From Clostridia bacterium (GTDB taxonomy: Bacteria; Bacillota_A; Clostridia; Christensenellales; Aristaeellaceae), in NCBI GenBank assembly GCA_017430945.1, contig JAFRMB010000095.1, positions 1-39,093 on the forward strand: a stretch of 39,093 nucleotides of DNA, written 5' to 3'. A program made the position numbers and the translations under genes. How positions within the stretch are numbered: position 1 is the stretch's first letter; each line of letters starts with the position of its first letter. The notes beneath the pieces are model-generated. The model was not told where the DNA came from, ran no database searches, and was given only the letters and a program-made list of their open reading frames with translations. Positions 1 through 7,693 of this stretch are shown here, one piece after another.

Positions 1-129
1 GACAACCTGCCAAGACCAAGCCGCTGAAGCGGTGGCTGCCGTGGTACTGCTCGCGGCAACATGGCGCGACCTCCGGCTCCGGGAATGCTTACCGTTCACC
101 ATTTTGGGTGTTTCTCGACTGCACGAAAC

Positions 130-1323
130 TTGACAGGTTCAAACTTTGAGTACTACACGCCCACGAAGGTGGTCTTCGGGAGGGGCGCCGAGAACAGGGT
201 CGGCGAGCTCGCGCGCGCGTTCGGCGGCAGCCGCGTGCTGATCCACTACGGCGGCAAGAGCGCCATCCGCTCGGGGCTCATCGACCGCGTGAAGGCGTCG
301 CTGGACGCGGCGGGCGTCTTCCACGTGGAGCTGGGCGGGGTCGTGCCGAACCCGCATCTCGGGAAGGTGCGCGAGGGCATCGCGCTGGCTAAGGAAAACG
401 GCGTCGACTTCATACTGGCGGTGGGCGGCGGTTCGGTCATCGATTCATCGAAGGCGATCGCCTACGCGCTGGCCGAGCCGGAGCGCGACGTGTGGGAGCT
501 GTTCGAGCACACGCGGGCCGCGAAGGCGTGCTTCCCGGTCGCGTCGGTGCTCACGATCGCCGCGGCGGGCAGCGAGATGAGCAACAGCTGCGTGATCACG
601 AACGAGGTCACCGGCGAGAAGCGCGCCTACGACGACGACCTGGCGCGGCCGAAGTTCGCCGTGATGGATCCGGAGCTGACGATGACGCTGCCGGACTATC
701 AGACGCAGGCGGGCTGCACCGACATCATGATGCACACCATGGAGCGCTACTTCACCCAGGGCGGCAACATGGAGGTGACCGACGAGATCGCCGAGGCGGT
801 GCTGCGGACGGTGATCAAGTACGCGCAGATCCTGCACGCGGAGCCGGACAACTACGAGGCGCGCGCGGAGATCATGTGGGCGGGTTCGCTCGCGCACAAC
901 GGCCTGACGGGCTGCGGCAACGACGGCGGCGACTTTGCGTCGCATCTGCTGGAGCACGAGATGGGCGGCATGTTCGACGTGACCCACGGCGCGGGCCTGG
1001 CGGCGGTGTGGCCCAGCTGGGCGCGGTACGTCTACCGGGACGACCTGCCCAGGTTCGTGCGCTACGCCGAGAAGGTGATGGGTGTCGAACGCGGCGCGGG
1101 CATGTCCGACGAGGACGTGGCGGTCGCGGGCATCGAGGCGATGGAGGCGTTCTACCACCGGATCGGCATGCCGATCAACATGCGTGAGCTGGGTATCGCG
1201 CCGACGGACGAACAGATCCGCGAGATGGCCGAGTCCTGCATGCGGGCGACCGGCGGCGGCATCGGCTCCGCGAAGCGGCTGGTGCTGGACGACATGATCG
1301 CCATCTACAACATGGCGCGCTGA
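130..1323 (+). CDS. Iron-containing alcohol dehydrogenase (butanol dehydrogenase-like)
   Basis: NAD(P)H-dependent reduction of aldehydes to alcohols by a cytoplasmic group III (Fe-dependent) alcohol dehydrogenase, of the BdhA/YqhD type. The N-terminus NFEYYTPTKVVFGRG is typical. The nucleotide-binding GGGSVIDSSK follows at about residue 120, and the metal-ligand region shows the expected Asp and His residues in CTDIMMHTMERY, HLLEHEMGG and DVTHGAGLA. From the TTG at 130 the product is 397 aa, close to the family norm of about 390. The frame stays open to ATG 61, but residues encoded by 61-129 look non-homologous and no start has a convincing ribosome binding site, so the start is uncertain. 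A GC-rich hairpin follows the stop. The physiological substrate cannot be read from the sequence. Confidence 0.93.
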   Translation: MTGSNFEYYTPTKVVFGRGAENRVGELARAFGGSRVLIHYGGKSAIRSGLIDRVKASLDAAGVFHVELGGVVPNPHLGKVREGIALAKENGVDFILAVGGGSVIDSSKAIAYALAEPERDVWELFEHTRAAKACFPVASVLTIAAAGSEMSNSCVITNEVTGEKRAYDDDLARPKFAVMDPELTMTLPDYQTQAGCTDIMMHTMERYFTQGGNMEVTDEIAEAVLRTVIKYAQILHAEPDNYEARAEIMWAGSLAHNGLTGCGNDGGDFASHLLEHEMGGMFDVTHGAGLAAVWPSWARYVYRDDLPRFVRYAEKVMGVERGAGMSDEDVAVAGIEAMEAFYHRIGMPINMRELGIAPTDEQIREMAESCMRATGGGIGSAKRLVLDDMIAIYNMAR

Positions 1324-1350
1324 CCCGCCCGGGCCCGGGCGACCGACACC

Positions 1351-1384
1351 GGGCCCCGCCGACCGGGAACGGCCGGCGGGGCCC
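1351..1384 (+). terminator. Probable intrinsic terminator after the alcohol dehydrogenase
   Basis: An 11-bp perfect stem (GGGCCCCGCCG at 1351-1361 with CGGCGGGGCCC at 1374-1384) encloses a 12-nt loop. It starts 27 bases after the dehydrogenase stop. Only a short, interrupted T stretch follows (TTGCCGTT), so efficiency is uncertain. Confidence 0.55.
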
Positions 1385-1462
1385 TTGCCGTTCAAAGGCC
1401 GGCGGCGGCGCCGGTGGGGGACGGGGCCGCGCCTCGATGCCGTGCGGTGCGCGACGGGACGC

Positions 1463-1491
1463 TTCCATCGCAGCCCAGGATATGCTATACT
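1463..1491 (+). promoter_or_regulatory. Extended -10 promoter for the CAT-like gene
   Basis: TATACT at 1486-1491 is preceded by TG one base upstream (TGCTATACT), an extended -10 element. The hexamer 17 bases upstream (TTCCAT, 1463-1468) is a poor -35 match, as is common with extended -10 promoters. Transcription would start near 1498, giving a leader of about 45 nt. Confidence 0.5.
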
Positions 1492-1541
1492 TGAGGCAGA
1501 AGCGGGCAGGGGAGACCTGCCGAAGGAAGAGGGGGATCAAT

Positions 1542-2180
1542 ATGGCGCCGCGCATCATCGACATGGCGGACTATCCGCGGAAGGCGCATTTCGATTATTT
1601 CCGGTCGCTGCAGTATCCTTATGTCGGCGTGACGGTCGACACGGACGTGACGGACGTCCTCCGGTTCAGCAGGGCGACGGGGACGTCGTTCTTCCTGACG
1701 GTCCTCCACGCGGCCGCGCTGGCCGCGGACGGCGTGCCGGAGCTCCGGCAGAGGATCCGGGGCGATCAGATCGTCGAATACGCGGAGTGCCCCACCTCTC
1801 ACACGGAGCGCACGGGCGGCGCGGGGTACTGCTACTGCACGCTGCGCCACCACATGGACCTGAGGACCTACTTTGAAGCGGCGGAGAAGGCCCGGGAGCG
1901 TTGCGCCGCAAACGGGATCGAAGAGGACGATGACGTCGAGAGCATGGTCTTCATCTCCGCGCTCCCGTGGCTGCACTATTCGTCGCTCATACAGCCCGTG
2001 GCCGGAGGCGACGAGTCCAATCCGCGGATCTCGTGGGGGAAGTATGAAAAAGCGGCATCGGGCAGGACCCTGATGCCGGTATCGCTGCTGGCCCATCATG
2101 CGCTCGTCGACGGGATCCAGATCGCGCAGTTCTTCAAAAACCTCGAGCAGGAGATCGCGCGGTATCAAAGCCTGATCTGA
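1542..2180 (+). CDS. Chloramphenicol O-acetyltransferase-like protein (CatA family)
   Basis: Acetyl-CoA-dependent O-acetyltransferase fold of the trimeric CAT type, 212 aa, the usual family length. The catalytic signature HHALVDG is at residues 185-191 (second His is the general base, Asp structural), and the N-terminal DMADYPRKAHFDYFRS stretch matches the start of CAT proteins. The start at 1542 is set by a purine-rich GGAAGAGGGGG site just upstream; the frame is open further 5' but those codons look non-coding. It is a single-gene unit between a promoter at 1463-1491 and a short GC-rich hairpin. Many clostridial members of this family are not resistance enzymes, so the acceptor (chloramphenicol or another alcohol) is open. 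Confidence 0.88.
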   Translation: MAPRIIDMADYPRKAHFDYFRSLQYPYVGVTVDTDVTDVLRFSRATGTSFFLTVLHAAALAADGVPELRQRIRGDQIVEYAECPTSHTERTGGAGYCYCTLRHHMDLRTYFEAAEKARERCAANGIEEDDDVESMVFISALPWLHYSSLIQPVAGGDESNPRISWGKYEKAASGRTLMPVSLLAHHALVDGIQIAQFFKNLEQEIARYQSLI

Positions 2181-2185
2181 GCTTT

Positions 2186-2197
2186 GCCCCGCGGGGC
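2186..2197. terminator. Short hairpin between convergent genes
   Basis: GCCCCGCGGGGC is a perfect inverted repeat followed by TTTT on the plus strand. It lies directly between the CAT-like gene and the oppositely oriented small gene ending at 2207. The stem is only 4-5 bp, so this is a tentative terminator. Confidence 0.4.
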
Positions 2198-2206
2198 TTT
2201 TGCGCG

Positions 2207-2344
2207 CTACGTGTTGGCCTCCACGTAATCCTCGCCGACGATCCTGGATTCCCACAGAAGCAGCAGGAAATCCAGCCTGGACATGTTGGCGATCTGGCCG
2301 TTGTCGTCGACCGGGAGACCCTCCCGGACATCAGATCCGTTCAT
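2207..2344 (-). CDS. Small protein, 45 aa, last gene of the LexA-like operon
   Basis: Encodes a 45-residue acidic protein beginning MNGSDVREGLPVDDNG and containing SRLDFLLLLWESRIVGEDY, a likely amphipathic helix. I recognise no family. The call rests on an ideal ribosome binding site (AAAGGAGG six bases before the ATG), tight spacing to the upstream Sel1-repeat gene on the same strand, and a complete start and stop. No transmembrane segment or signal peptide is evident. By position it is the fifth gene of the operon that starts with the LexA-type DNA-binding protein. Confidence 0.6.
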   Translation of the reverse strand: MNGSDVREGLPVDDNGQIANMSRLDFLLLLWESRIVGEDYVEANT

Positions 2345-2368
2345 GCTGTGGCCTCCTTTCATATCGCG

Positions 2369-3196
2369 TCAGATCGGCTCGTCGATCCACTCTTCCTTCG
2401 GGATGTTTCGGGCGAGGCGCTCTCTTGCCCGGGCCTGGCCTTCGATCGCGAGGCGCAGGCTCTTTTTGTACATATAGTTGCCGTCCCTGACCATGCGGTA
2501 GAGCATGACCTCCGCCAGATTGTAGTGGAACAGCGCCGTCTCGGGATCGGGATCGGTCCCGAGCCCGTCGAGGAACATGTCAGCCAGGCGAAGATGCAGG
2601 GGACCGGCGATATGGCCCCGGTCATCGTCTGTCATCATCTGGAGGCAGCGGTTATAGATGATGAAGGCCTCCCGCTCGTCCCGGTCGACCCAATGGCCGC
2701 GCAGGTACATGTCGCCGAGCTTGTACATGGCCTCGAGGTCCCCGGCGAGCGCGGCGGCGGAAAAACAGCGGAACGCCTTTTCGTGATCGGGCGCCATGTC
2801 CCTGCCGTAGTAATAGCAGTATCCGAGGCACACGTACGCATTGCGGTCCCCGCGTTCCGCCGCCATCTGGTACAGGCGAACGGCCTTCGCAAAGCTCTGC
2901 TCAAAGCCGCGCCCGCCGTCGTAGTATTCTCCGCCGAGGGCGAGCATGGCCGCCGGGTCGCCCGCCTCGATCCCGCACTCGAACAGGCCGGTGATGTAGT
3001 CGACGAGGAACGCGGGAAAGCGCTTCGGCCGGTCGCATTTGACCAGCACGCCGGCGATGGCAGCGGGCGGCACCGAGGCGGGATCGCCTTCATCGAGCAC
3101 GCCGTCGAGGTATTCGTAGGTCTCGGGGAATTCCCCGTCGTTGATCTGCGCGAGGACCTGCCTCGTCGCTTCAAAGAGCGTTTCCTGTGTGATCAT
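2369..3196 (-). CDS. Sel1-repeat (TPR-like) protein
   Basis: A 275-aa helical-repeat protein, probably a scaffold. The central part contains consecutive Sel1-type repeats with the A-x4-LG-x2-Y-x-G pattern: DPAAMLALGGEYYDGG, DRNAYVCLGYCYYYG and DLEAMYKLGDMYLRG, with a further degenerate unit near HLRLADMFLDGLG. There is no signal peptide, so it is probably cytoplasmic. The start at 3196 (MITQETLF) is preferred over the ATG at 3217 because GGGAGG lies nine bases upstream of it. It belongs to the minus-strand operon led by the LexA-like DNA-binding protein. The binding partner is unknown. Confidence 0.85.
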   Translation of the reverse strand: MITQETLFEATRQVLAQINDGEFPETYEYLDGVLDEGDPASVPPAAIAGVLVKCDRPKRFPAFLVDYITGLFECGIEAGDPAAMLALGGEYYDGGRGFEQSFAKAVRLYQMAAERGDRNAYVCLGYCYYYGRDMAPDHEKAFRCFSAAALAGDLEAMYKLGDMYLRGHWVDRDEREAFIIYNRCLQMMTDDDRGHIAGPLHLRLADMFLDGLGTDPDPETALFHYNLAEVMLYRMVRDGNYMYKKSLRLAIEGQARARERLARNIPKEEWIDEPI

Positions 3197-3261
3197 TCCC
3201 GATCGCCTCCCGATCATCTCTCGTCGTTTCCCGGTCCGGCCGGATCCTCCGCGGGCGGCGT

Positions 3262-3438
3262 TCAGGCCGCTGCCCGCCTGGGCACGCGGGGGCGCATCAT
3301 CTCCTCGATGGTGAATCTGCGCCCCAGGCGCTCTGCCGTGCGCCTGTCCACATGCGCGGTGCGCACGACGGGCGCCCTGTAGAAGATCCCGAAGAGCCCG
3401 CGCTTCCAGACCCAGGCCAGGTATTTGATCTCGACCAT
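3262..3438 (-). CDS. Small basic protein, 58 aa
   Basis: A 58-residue basic protein starting MVEIKYLAWVWKRG and ending in an Arg/Pro/Ala-rich tail. A hydrophobic and aromatic N-terminal stretch is followed by a helical segment, TAERLGRRFTIEEMMR. The start at 3438 is chosen over the ATG six bases upstream (3444) because AAGGAG then sits seven bases before the codon. I recognise no family. It lies between the 41-aa gene and the Sel1-repeat gene on the same strand and probably shares their transcript. The very basic C-terminus would be compatible with nucleic acid binding, but no motif supports that. Confidence 0.6.
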   Translation of the reverse strand: MVEIKYLAWVWKRGLFGIFYRAPVVRTAHVDRRTAERLGRRFTIEEMMRPRVPRRAAA

Positions 3439-3472
3439 ATCCATGCTCCTTTCGGTGCCCTGACGGGCGGTG

Positions 3473-3598
3473 TTACGCGGCGGCGTCCTCGGAGATGTAC
3501 TCCAGGTACTCCTCACAGGTCGCGAAGATGATGTGGGAGCCGTCCGGGAGAAAGCCGACATAGCCGTTGCCGGTGTAGAATCCGCGGGGCGTGAACAT
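3473..3598 (-). CDS. Small protein, 41 aa (FYTGNGYVGFLPDG type)
   Basis: A 41-aa protein starting MFTPRGFYTGNGYVGFLPDG and ending in an acidic segment EYLEYISEDAAA. AAGGAGGG lies seven bases before the ATG, a strong ribosome binding site. The pattern of a Gly/aromatic hairpin followed by an F-A-T-x-E-E-Y-L-E-Y helix suggests a compact beta-hairpin/helix fold. I believe short proteins of this look recur beside LexA-like DNA-binding proteins in Firmicutes but cannot name a family. It is the second gene of the operon, 16 bases downstream of the regulator stop. Confidence 0.6.
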   Translation of the reverse strand: MFTPRGFYTGNGYVGFLPDGSHIIFATCEEYLEYISEDAAA

Positions 3599-3614
3599 GG
3601 CCGTTCCCTCCTTT

Positions 3615-3893
3615 TCAAGCCGTCGCCGGAGCGGGCAGCGCCTGCATCGGCGGGTCGTTGGTCGTCGCCGCAAAGTCGCGGCACTTTCCCTCTGTGTGGA
3701 TGATGAGCCCGTCGTCTTCCAGGCAGGCCAGGTGATGGAAGACCGTACAGGTCGAGCGGACGCCGATGGCCGCCGCCATCTCCCGGACGGTGGGGCCGTA
3801 TCCGTTGTCCTCCCTGAAGCGTATCAGATACCGCAGCAGCCTGTCGCGGGTGGGACACGGACGGGGTTTGCGTTCGTATACGCCCTTTGGCAT
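3615..3893 (-). CDS. LexA-type DNA-binding domain protein without protease domain
   Basis: A 92-aa winged-helix regulator that matches the N-terminal DNA-binding domain of LexA: TRDRLLRYLIRF, then GYGPTVREMAAAIGVRSTCTV (the recognition helix region) and HHLACLEDDGLI. Full LexA is about 200 aa; the S24 auto-cleavage domain is absent, so it cannot be inactivated by RecA-stimulated cleavage. The start at 3893 (MPKGVYER) follows GGAGG by seven bases; the ATG further upstream has no such site. It heads a five-gene minus-strand operon, and its promoter is overlapped by repeated half-sites, which suggests autoregulation. The inducing signal is unknown. Confidence 0.85.
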   Translation of the reverse strand: MPKGVYERKPRPCPTRDRLLRYLIRFREDNGYGPTVREMAAAIGVRSTCTVFHHLACLEDDGLIIHTEGKCRDFAATTNDPPMQALPAPATA

Positions 3894-3940
3894 TTGTCTG
3901 CCTCCTTTCCCATGGATCGCGCCGTTCCTGATCTGTTCTG

Positions 3941-4020
3941 AGTATAACAAAAATCAAGTACCTTTGTACGTACTCGATCAGATCTGACGATCCGAATGAG
4001 TGCGTTACAAGGTACTTGAT
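3941..4020 (-). promoter_or_regulatory. Promoter and repeated-half-site operator of the LexA-like operon
   Basis: On the minus strand an extended -10, TGTTATACT, occupies 3949-3941. Immediately upstream lies a dyad with arms ATCAAGTAC (3953-3961) and GTACTCGAT (3970-3978) around an 8-bp spacer. A third exact half-site, GTACTTGAT, is at 4012-4020, 42 bp from the second, about four helical turns. The 12-bp AAGGTACTTGAT at 4009-4020 is an exact inverted copy of 3953-3964. A protein bound at the first dyad would block RNA polymerase. Binding by the LexA-like protein encoded downstream is inferred from position and symmetry. Confidence 0.6.
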
Positions 4021-4060
4021 CGGTCATATTTCCGTCAAGGATCGCGCGGCGGCACCGCCT

Positions 4061-5044
4061 CTACGGGGCATCGGCCTCCGGATAGTTTTTCATGACGCTT
4101 TCGCCGAACGCCCGGATCCTGTTCACCACGGGGCGGGGCGCGGTCACCCGGATATCGGGGCCGAGGGCGAACAGCCAGCCGAAGAACAGCGGGCTGACGG
4201 CGAGGTCGATCCGCGTCTCGAATTCATCGTCATCGACCGGCACGATCGGGATGTCGCGCCCGAACCGGTCTATCATGATGCCGATCATCCGGTTTTTCGC
4301 CCGGAAGGTGACGGGCACGATGTCGCCGCCGAACATGCCGAACAGGCTCTTCTTCCCGTATTCGTCCTCGCGGTAGAGATCGCGCCCGACGCGCGGCTCC
4401 CCGGTCGCCTTGATGCGCAGCATCTTGTCGACGCGGTAGTGCTTGATCTTTTCGTCCTCACAGGCGACGAGGTAGTAGTTCTCTTCGTCGAAGACCAGCG
4501 CCCAGGGGCTGACCACGTATCTCTGGCCGCCCCGCCTCAGGCCCATCTCCTTGTTCCGGTCCCACTGGAAGTACTGGAACGAGATCTGTGAATCGCTGTT
4601 GATCGCCTGATGGATCTCGTCCACGTTGTAGTAGATGGACTCGTTCATGGACTTGACCCTGCCGGCGATCAGCACCTGGCGGTTCAGTTCGCCCGCCTGT
4701 GGCTTGCCCGCGAGGCCGGACAGCTTCCGGATGAGCTCGCGGGATTTTCGCTCGGTGATGAATCGCGAGGCCTGTACCGAGTCGACCAGCAGCTTCAGCT
4801 CCGCGAGCTGGAACGTGCGGCTGCCGACAAAGTAGTAGGTGTTCCTGCCGCGCTTGTCGGCGATCACATCGATGCCGAAGTCGCGCAGGGCCTCGAGGTC
4901 CGCGTACACCGCCCGCCGCTCGACGGCGATCCCCTGGACGGCCAGCTTCCCGATGATCTCCTGAAGCGTGAGGGCATGGCTCTCGTCCGTCTCTTCGAGC
5001 AGCAGCCTCATGAGGTACAGCTGTCTTGCGTTTTTCCTGTCCAT
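4061..5044 (-). CDS. WYL-domain transcriptional regulator (YafY/PafC type)
   Basis: A 327-aa DNA-binding regulator. The N-terminal winged helix (about residues 8-65, with VERRAVYADLEALRDFGIDV as the recognition helix and wing) matches the DeoR/HTH_11 type. The middle and C-terminal parts match a WYL sensor domain: ISFQYFQWDRNKEM, RYVVSPWALVFDEENYYLVA, and a terminal WCX-like beta-strand domain. Such proteins bind nucleic acid or nucleotide ligands and often answer DNA stress. GGAGG lies nine bases before the ATG. It is 47 bases downstream of the phosphatase gene on the same strand and may be cotranscribed. The ligand and targets are unknown. Confidence 0.9.
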   Translation of the reverse strand: MDRKNARQLYLMRLLLEETDESHALTLQEIIGKLAVQGIAVERRAVYADLEALRDFGIDVIADKRGRNTYYFVGSRTFQLAELKLLVDSVQASRFITERKSRELIRKLSGLAGKPQAGELNRQVLIAGRVKSMNESIYYNVDEIHQAINSDSQISFQYFQWDRNKEMGLRRGGQRYVVSPWALVFDEENYYLVACEDEKIKHYRVDKMLRIKATGEPRVGRDLYREDEYGKKSLFGMFGGDIVPVTFRAKNRMIGIMIDRFGRDIPIVPVDDDEFETRIDLAVSPLFFGWLFALGPDIRVTAPRPVVNRIRAFGESVMKNYPEADAP

Positions 5045-5091
5045 ACGGGTCGCCCTCCGGTGCTCCGGCTGAAATGCCGCGCTTTGATCGC

Positions 5092-7515
5092 TCAGGTGTC
5101 CCCTTCCGCCTGTCCGCGGTAGGTGAAGCCGAGCATGGTGATGTCGTCGAACTGATCCGCATTGCCCTTGAAGCGGGCGATGTCCGCGCCGACGGCGGGC
5201 AGCAGATCCTGCATCGGCGCGTCCATAAAGGCGTTCAGCACGGCCAGCAGCCGGTCCACTCCGTATTGCTCGACCGCTTCATCGATGGCCTCCGGAACGC
5301 CGTCGGTGTACACGAAGAGCCTGTCGCCGGGTTCGAGCCGGATCCCGTATTCCTTGAAGCGCAGGCCCGGCATGGTCGCCAGCGCGATGCTGTGTTTATC
5401 CCTGTACAGCTCGAACGCGCCGCTTGCCCGCTTGATGATCGGATATTCGTGTCCGGCGTTGGTGCACTGCATCTGCCCCGTGGTCAGGTCGACGATGCCC
5501 AGCCAGACGGTCACGAACATCTCCGCGTCGTTGCCCTCGCACAGCGTGTCGCTTGCCCGGCGAAGGATCTCGGCGGGGGACTGTTCGAATTCTGCCAGGC
5601 CGCGGATGGTCGTCTTTGCGCGCATCATGAACAGCGCCGCGGGGATGCCCTTGCCGGATACGTCGGCGATCACCAGCGCCAGCCGGTCCTGCCCCACGAA
5701 GAAGAAGTCATAGAAGTCGCCGCCGACCTCTTTGGCAGGGTCCATGCTCGCGAAGATCTCGAAATCGCCGCGCGGGAAGGCGAAGTCCTTCGGCAGCGCA
5801 GAGTCCTGTATCGTGCGGGCAAACTCCAGCTCCTGCTCGATGCGCTTTTCCGCCGCCTCGATATAGCCCTTCAACGCGCTGACGGTCTCGTTGATGTCAT
5901 CGGACAGCGAAGCGAACTCCGTCGAATTGCGCACGGATACGACCTCGTCCAGGTCGCCCTGTGTGATGCGGTCCAGGGAAGTGTTGATGAGTTCGAGGTT
6001 CTTTACGACGACGCCCTGCACCAGCATGGAGATCAGCACGTAGATCACCGCGAACAGTATGATCGCCGCAAAGACGGACTCGTAGGTCTGGACCTCGCGG
6101 TCGGCGTAGACCTCCGACATGGGAAGCTGGGTCAGCAGGAGCAGGCCGTCCTCCAGGCGCTCGGTGCGGCACAGCGATCTGACCCCGAACAGCGTCGCCT
6201 CGAAGCACGTCTCGGTCGGATGCTCCTTCAGAATGACCATGCCGTCCGCCAGGCCGGGGCCCTTGTGGTTGCCCACCGTGATGATGCCGCTGTCGCGGAT
6301 GATGTCGAACGTGCCCTCGTTCCCCACGTGGAAATAGGTGAGCGTTTCCTGAAGCCCGGCGAGGTTCAGCGATGCGGCGAGCTTGTTTCGTTCGAGGACC
6401 ACCTGGATCATGCCGCCTTCGCAACGCGCGCCCGCCGCCACCCGGGCGGTGGAAGGGGAGACGGCCTGCACATCCGCGCTGCCGTTCATCACCCCGGCCA
6501 GCAGCGCCGTGTAGACCGGCGAATCGCCGGCGCCGGCGATGACCTGGCCGTCCCGGTCCACGGCAGTCACGGCGACCAGATCGTAGATGCGCCGCATGTT
6601 CTCGAGGAACGCGCCGTCGCTCTGCGTGAGTCCCCCCGCACGGTCGACCGCCTTCGCGACGGCCATCGCCTCCATGCAGACCGTCTTCTCGGCCAGCGCA
6701 TTCGTGTTGTTCTCGATCTGCCGAAGGCTCGCATACGTCTGCCGTATATCCCCGGAGACGTCGACGAGCGTCTCCTGCGCGGCCTGGAGGGACTTTTGCG
6801 TCTGCACATTGTAGGTGAGCAGCTGGGTCAGGGACAGGATCGCGAACGTCACGATGAACAGCCACACCTGGAACCGATGGGAGACGGGGACCTCTTCCTC
6901 GGGAACCCTGCGGAGGGGGTTTTTCCACTCGCCGGCGTGGATCCGCAGAGCGGCGGCGGATATCGCCATGCCCAGTGCGGTGAAGAAGATCATGGGCGGC
7001 GCGCAGTGCCTGACCACGAAGAACGCCATGCTCATGTCGTTGCGGTGGGTGATGAACACCACGTACATGTGGAAGACTTCCATCACCGCGCCCATGAAGA
7101 AGGCATAGAGCTCGGAGGGCTTTTTGCGTTTGAATATGAAGAGGTGCAGCGCGGCCGCCACAAATCCGGCCAGGCAGGTGGACACGCTGCACGCGATCCG
7201 GGTATAGCTGCCCACGCCCCAGTATGTGCCGGCGATGTAGCGCTCGACGCCGCCGATCAGGCCGGCGATGATGCCGGACACGGGATCGAAGAACAGCCCG
7301 GCAGACAGCGGCCCCATGTCGCGCACGTTCAACATCATGTGCTTGTAATCCACGCCGAAGTGCGTGGAAAGCACCGCGCACAAACCGTAGATCAGGCCGA
7401 TGACCAGCCTGCGGCGCCATGTCATCGCCTGTCCCCTGGTGCGCTTCCAGATCAGTACCGTCAGCAGTACATACAGCGCCGTGACCGCCGACATCTTCAG
7501 GATCATAGTGACCAT
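5092..7515 (-). CDS. Membrane SpoIIE-type PP2C phosphatase with 5TM-LytS sensor and HAMP domain
   Basis: An 807-aa membrane signalling phosphatase predicted to dephosphorylate an anti-sigma antagonist or similar partner. Residues 1-190 contain about five hydrophobic helices like the 5TMR-LYT module of LytS (NVRDMGPLSAGLFFDPVSG, GLIGGVERYIAG). A helix follows near 218-235, then a large extracytoplasmic region (about 240-478), a helix (480-502) and a HAMP linker (503-560). The SpoIIE-type PP2C domain spans about 595-797, with metal-binding signatures VGGDFYDF (597-604), ADVSGKG (617-623), TDGVPEA (737-743) and DDIT (790-793), all intact, so it should be active. It precedes the WYL gene. A partner anti-anti-sigma factor is not in the window. 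Confidence 0.93.
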   Translation of the reverse strand: MVTMILKMSAVTALYVLLTVLIWKRTRGQAMTWRRRLVIGLIYGLCAVLSTHFGVDYKHMMLNVRDMGPLSAGLFFDPVSGIIAGLIGGVERYIAGTYWGVGSYTRIACSVSTCLAGFVAAALHLFIFKRKKPSELYAFFMGAVMEVFHMYVVFITHRNDMSMAFFVVRHCAPPMIFFTALGMAISAAALRIHAGEWKNPLRRVPEEEVPVSHRFQVWLFIVTFAILSLTQLLTYNVQTQKSLQAAQETLVDVSGDIRQTYASLRQIENNTNALAEKTVCMEAMAVAKAVDRAGGLTQSDGAFLENMRRIYDLVAVTAVDRDGQVIAGAGDSPVYTALLAGVMNGSADVQAVSPSTARVAAGARCEGGMIQVVLERNKLAASLNLAGLQETLTYFHVGNEGTFDIIRDSGIITVGNHKGPGLADGMVILKEHPTETCFEATLFGVRSLCRTERLEDGLLLLTQLPMSEVYADREVQTYESVFAAIILFAVIYVLISMLVQGVVVKNLELINTSLDRITQGDLDEVVSVRNSTEFASLSDDINETVSALKGYIEAAEKRIEQELEFARTIQDSALPKDFAFPRGDFEIFASMDPAKEVGGDFYDFFFVGQDRLALVIADVSGKGIPAALFMMRAKTTIRGLAEFEQSPAEILRRASDTLCEGNDAEMFVTVWLGIVDLTTGQMQCTNAGHEYPIIKRASGAFELYRDKHSIALATMPGLRFKEYGIRLEPGDRLFVYTDGVPEAIDEAVEQYGVDRLLAVLNAFMDAPMQDLLPAVGADIARFKGNADQFDDITMLGFTYRGQAEGDT

Positions 7516-7634
7516 TGGGCGTCTTCTCCTGTCATGGCATCACCGACACCGGTCGCTGATGCGGGATCTGGTATCCGGGGATCCTCTTTTGCCTTGCAAC
7601 GTCTGCATCGAGGACCTTACAATAACCCAAACTG

Positions 7635-7663
7635 ATACTATCATAAATCGGGCCGGATTTCAA
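7635..7663 (-). promoter_or_regulatory. Promoter of the SpoIIE-type phosphatase gene
   Basis: On the minus strand TTGAAA (7663-7658) and TAGTAT (7640-7635) are separated by 17 bases, close to the housekeeping consensus. The start codon at 7515 lies about 115 bases downstream. No operator-like repeat is obvious in the leader. Confidence 0.5.
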
Positions 7664-7693
7664 GCGGATGATGGTGGGGTGGATCGGTCCCAT

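Noticed and set aside
1542..2180. A functional chloramphenicol resistance gene carried on a mobile element.
   Set aside because: The CAT signature is present, but no insertion sequence, integrase or repeat flanks it, and its composition matches its neighbours. CAT-like acetyltransferases of unknown acceptor are common in Clostridia.
2348..3382. Plus-strand open frame of 344 codons.
   Set aside because: It lies opposite to the Sel1-repeat gene and the 58-aa gene and lacks a ribosome binding site and recognisable domains.
5026..7635. Very long open frame on the plus strand, 869 codons.
   Set aside because: It is antisense to the SpoIIE-type phosphatase, which has clear domains and intact motifs. 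The plus-strand product is rich in His, Arg, Gly and Asp with no domain, as expected for the mirror of GC-rich coding DNA.
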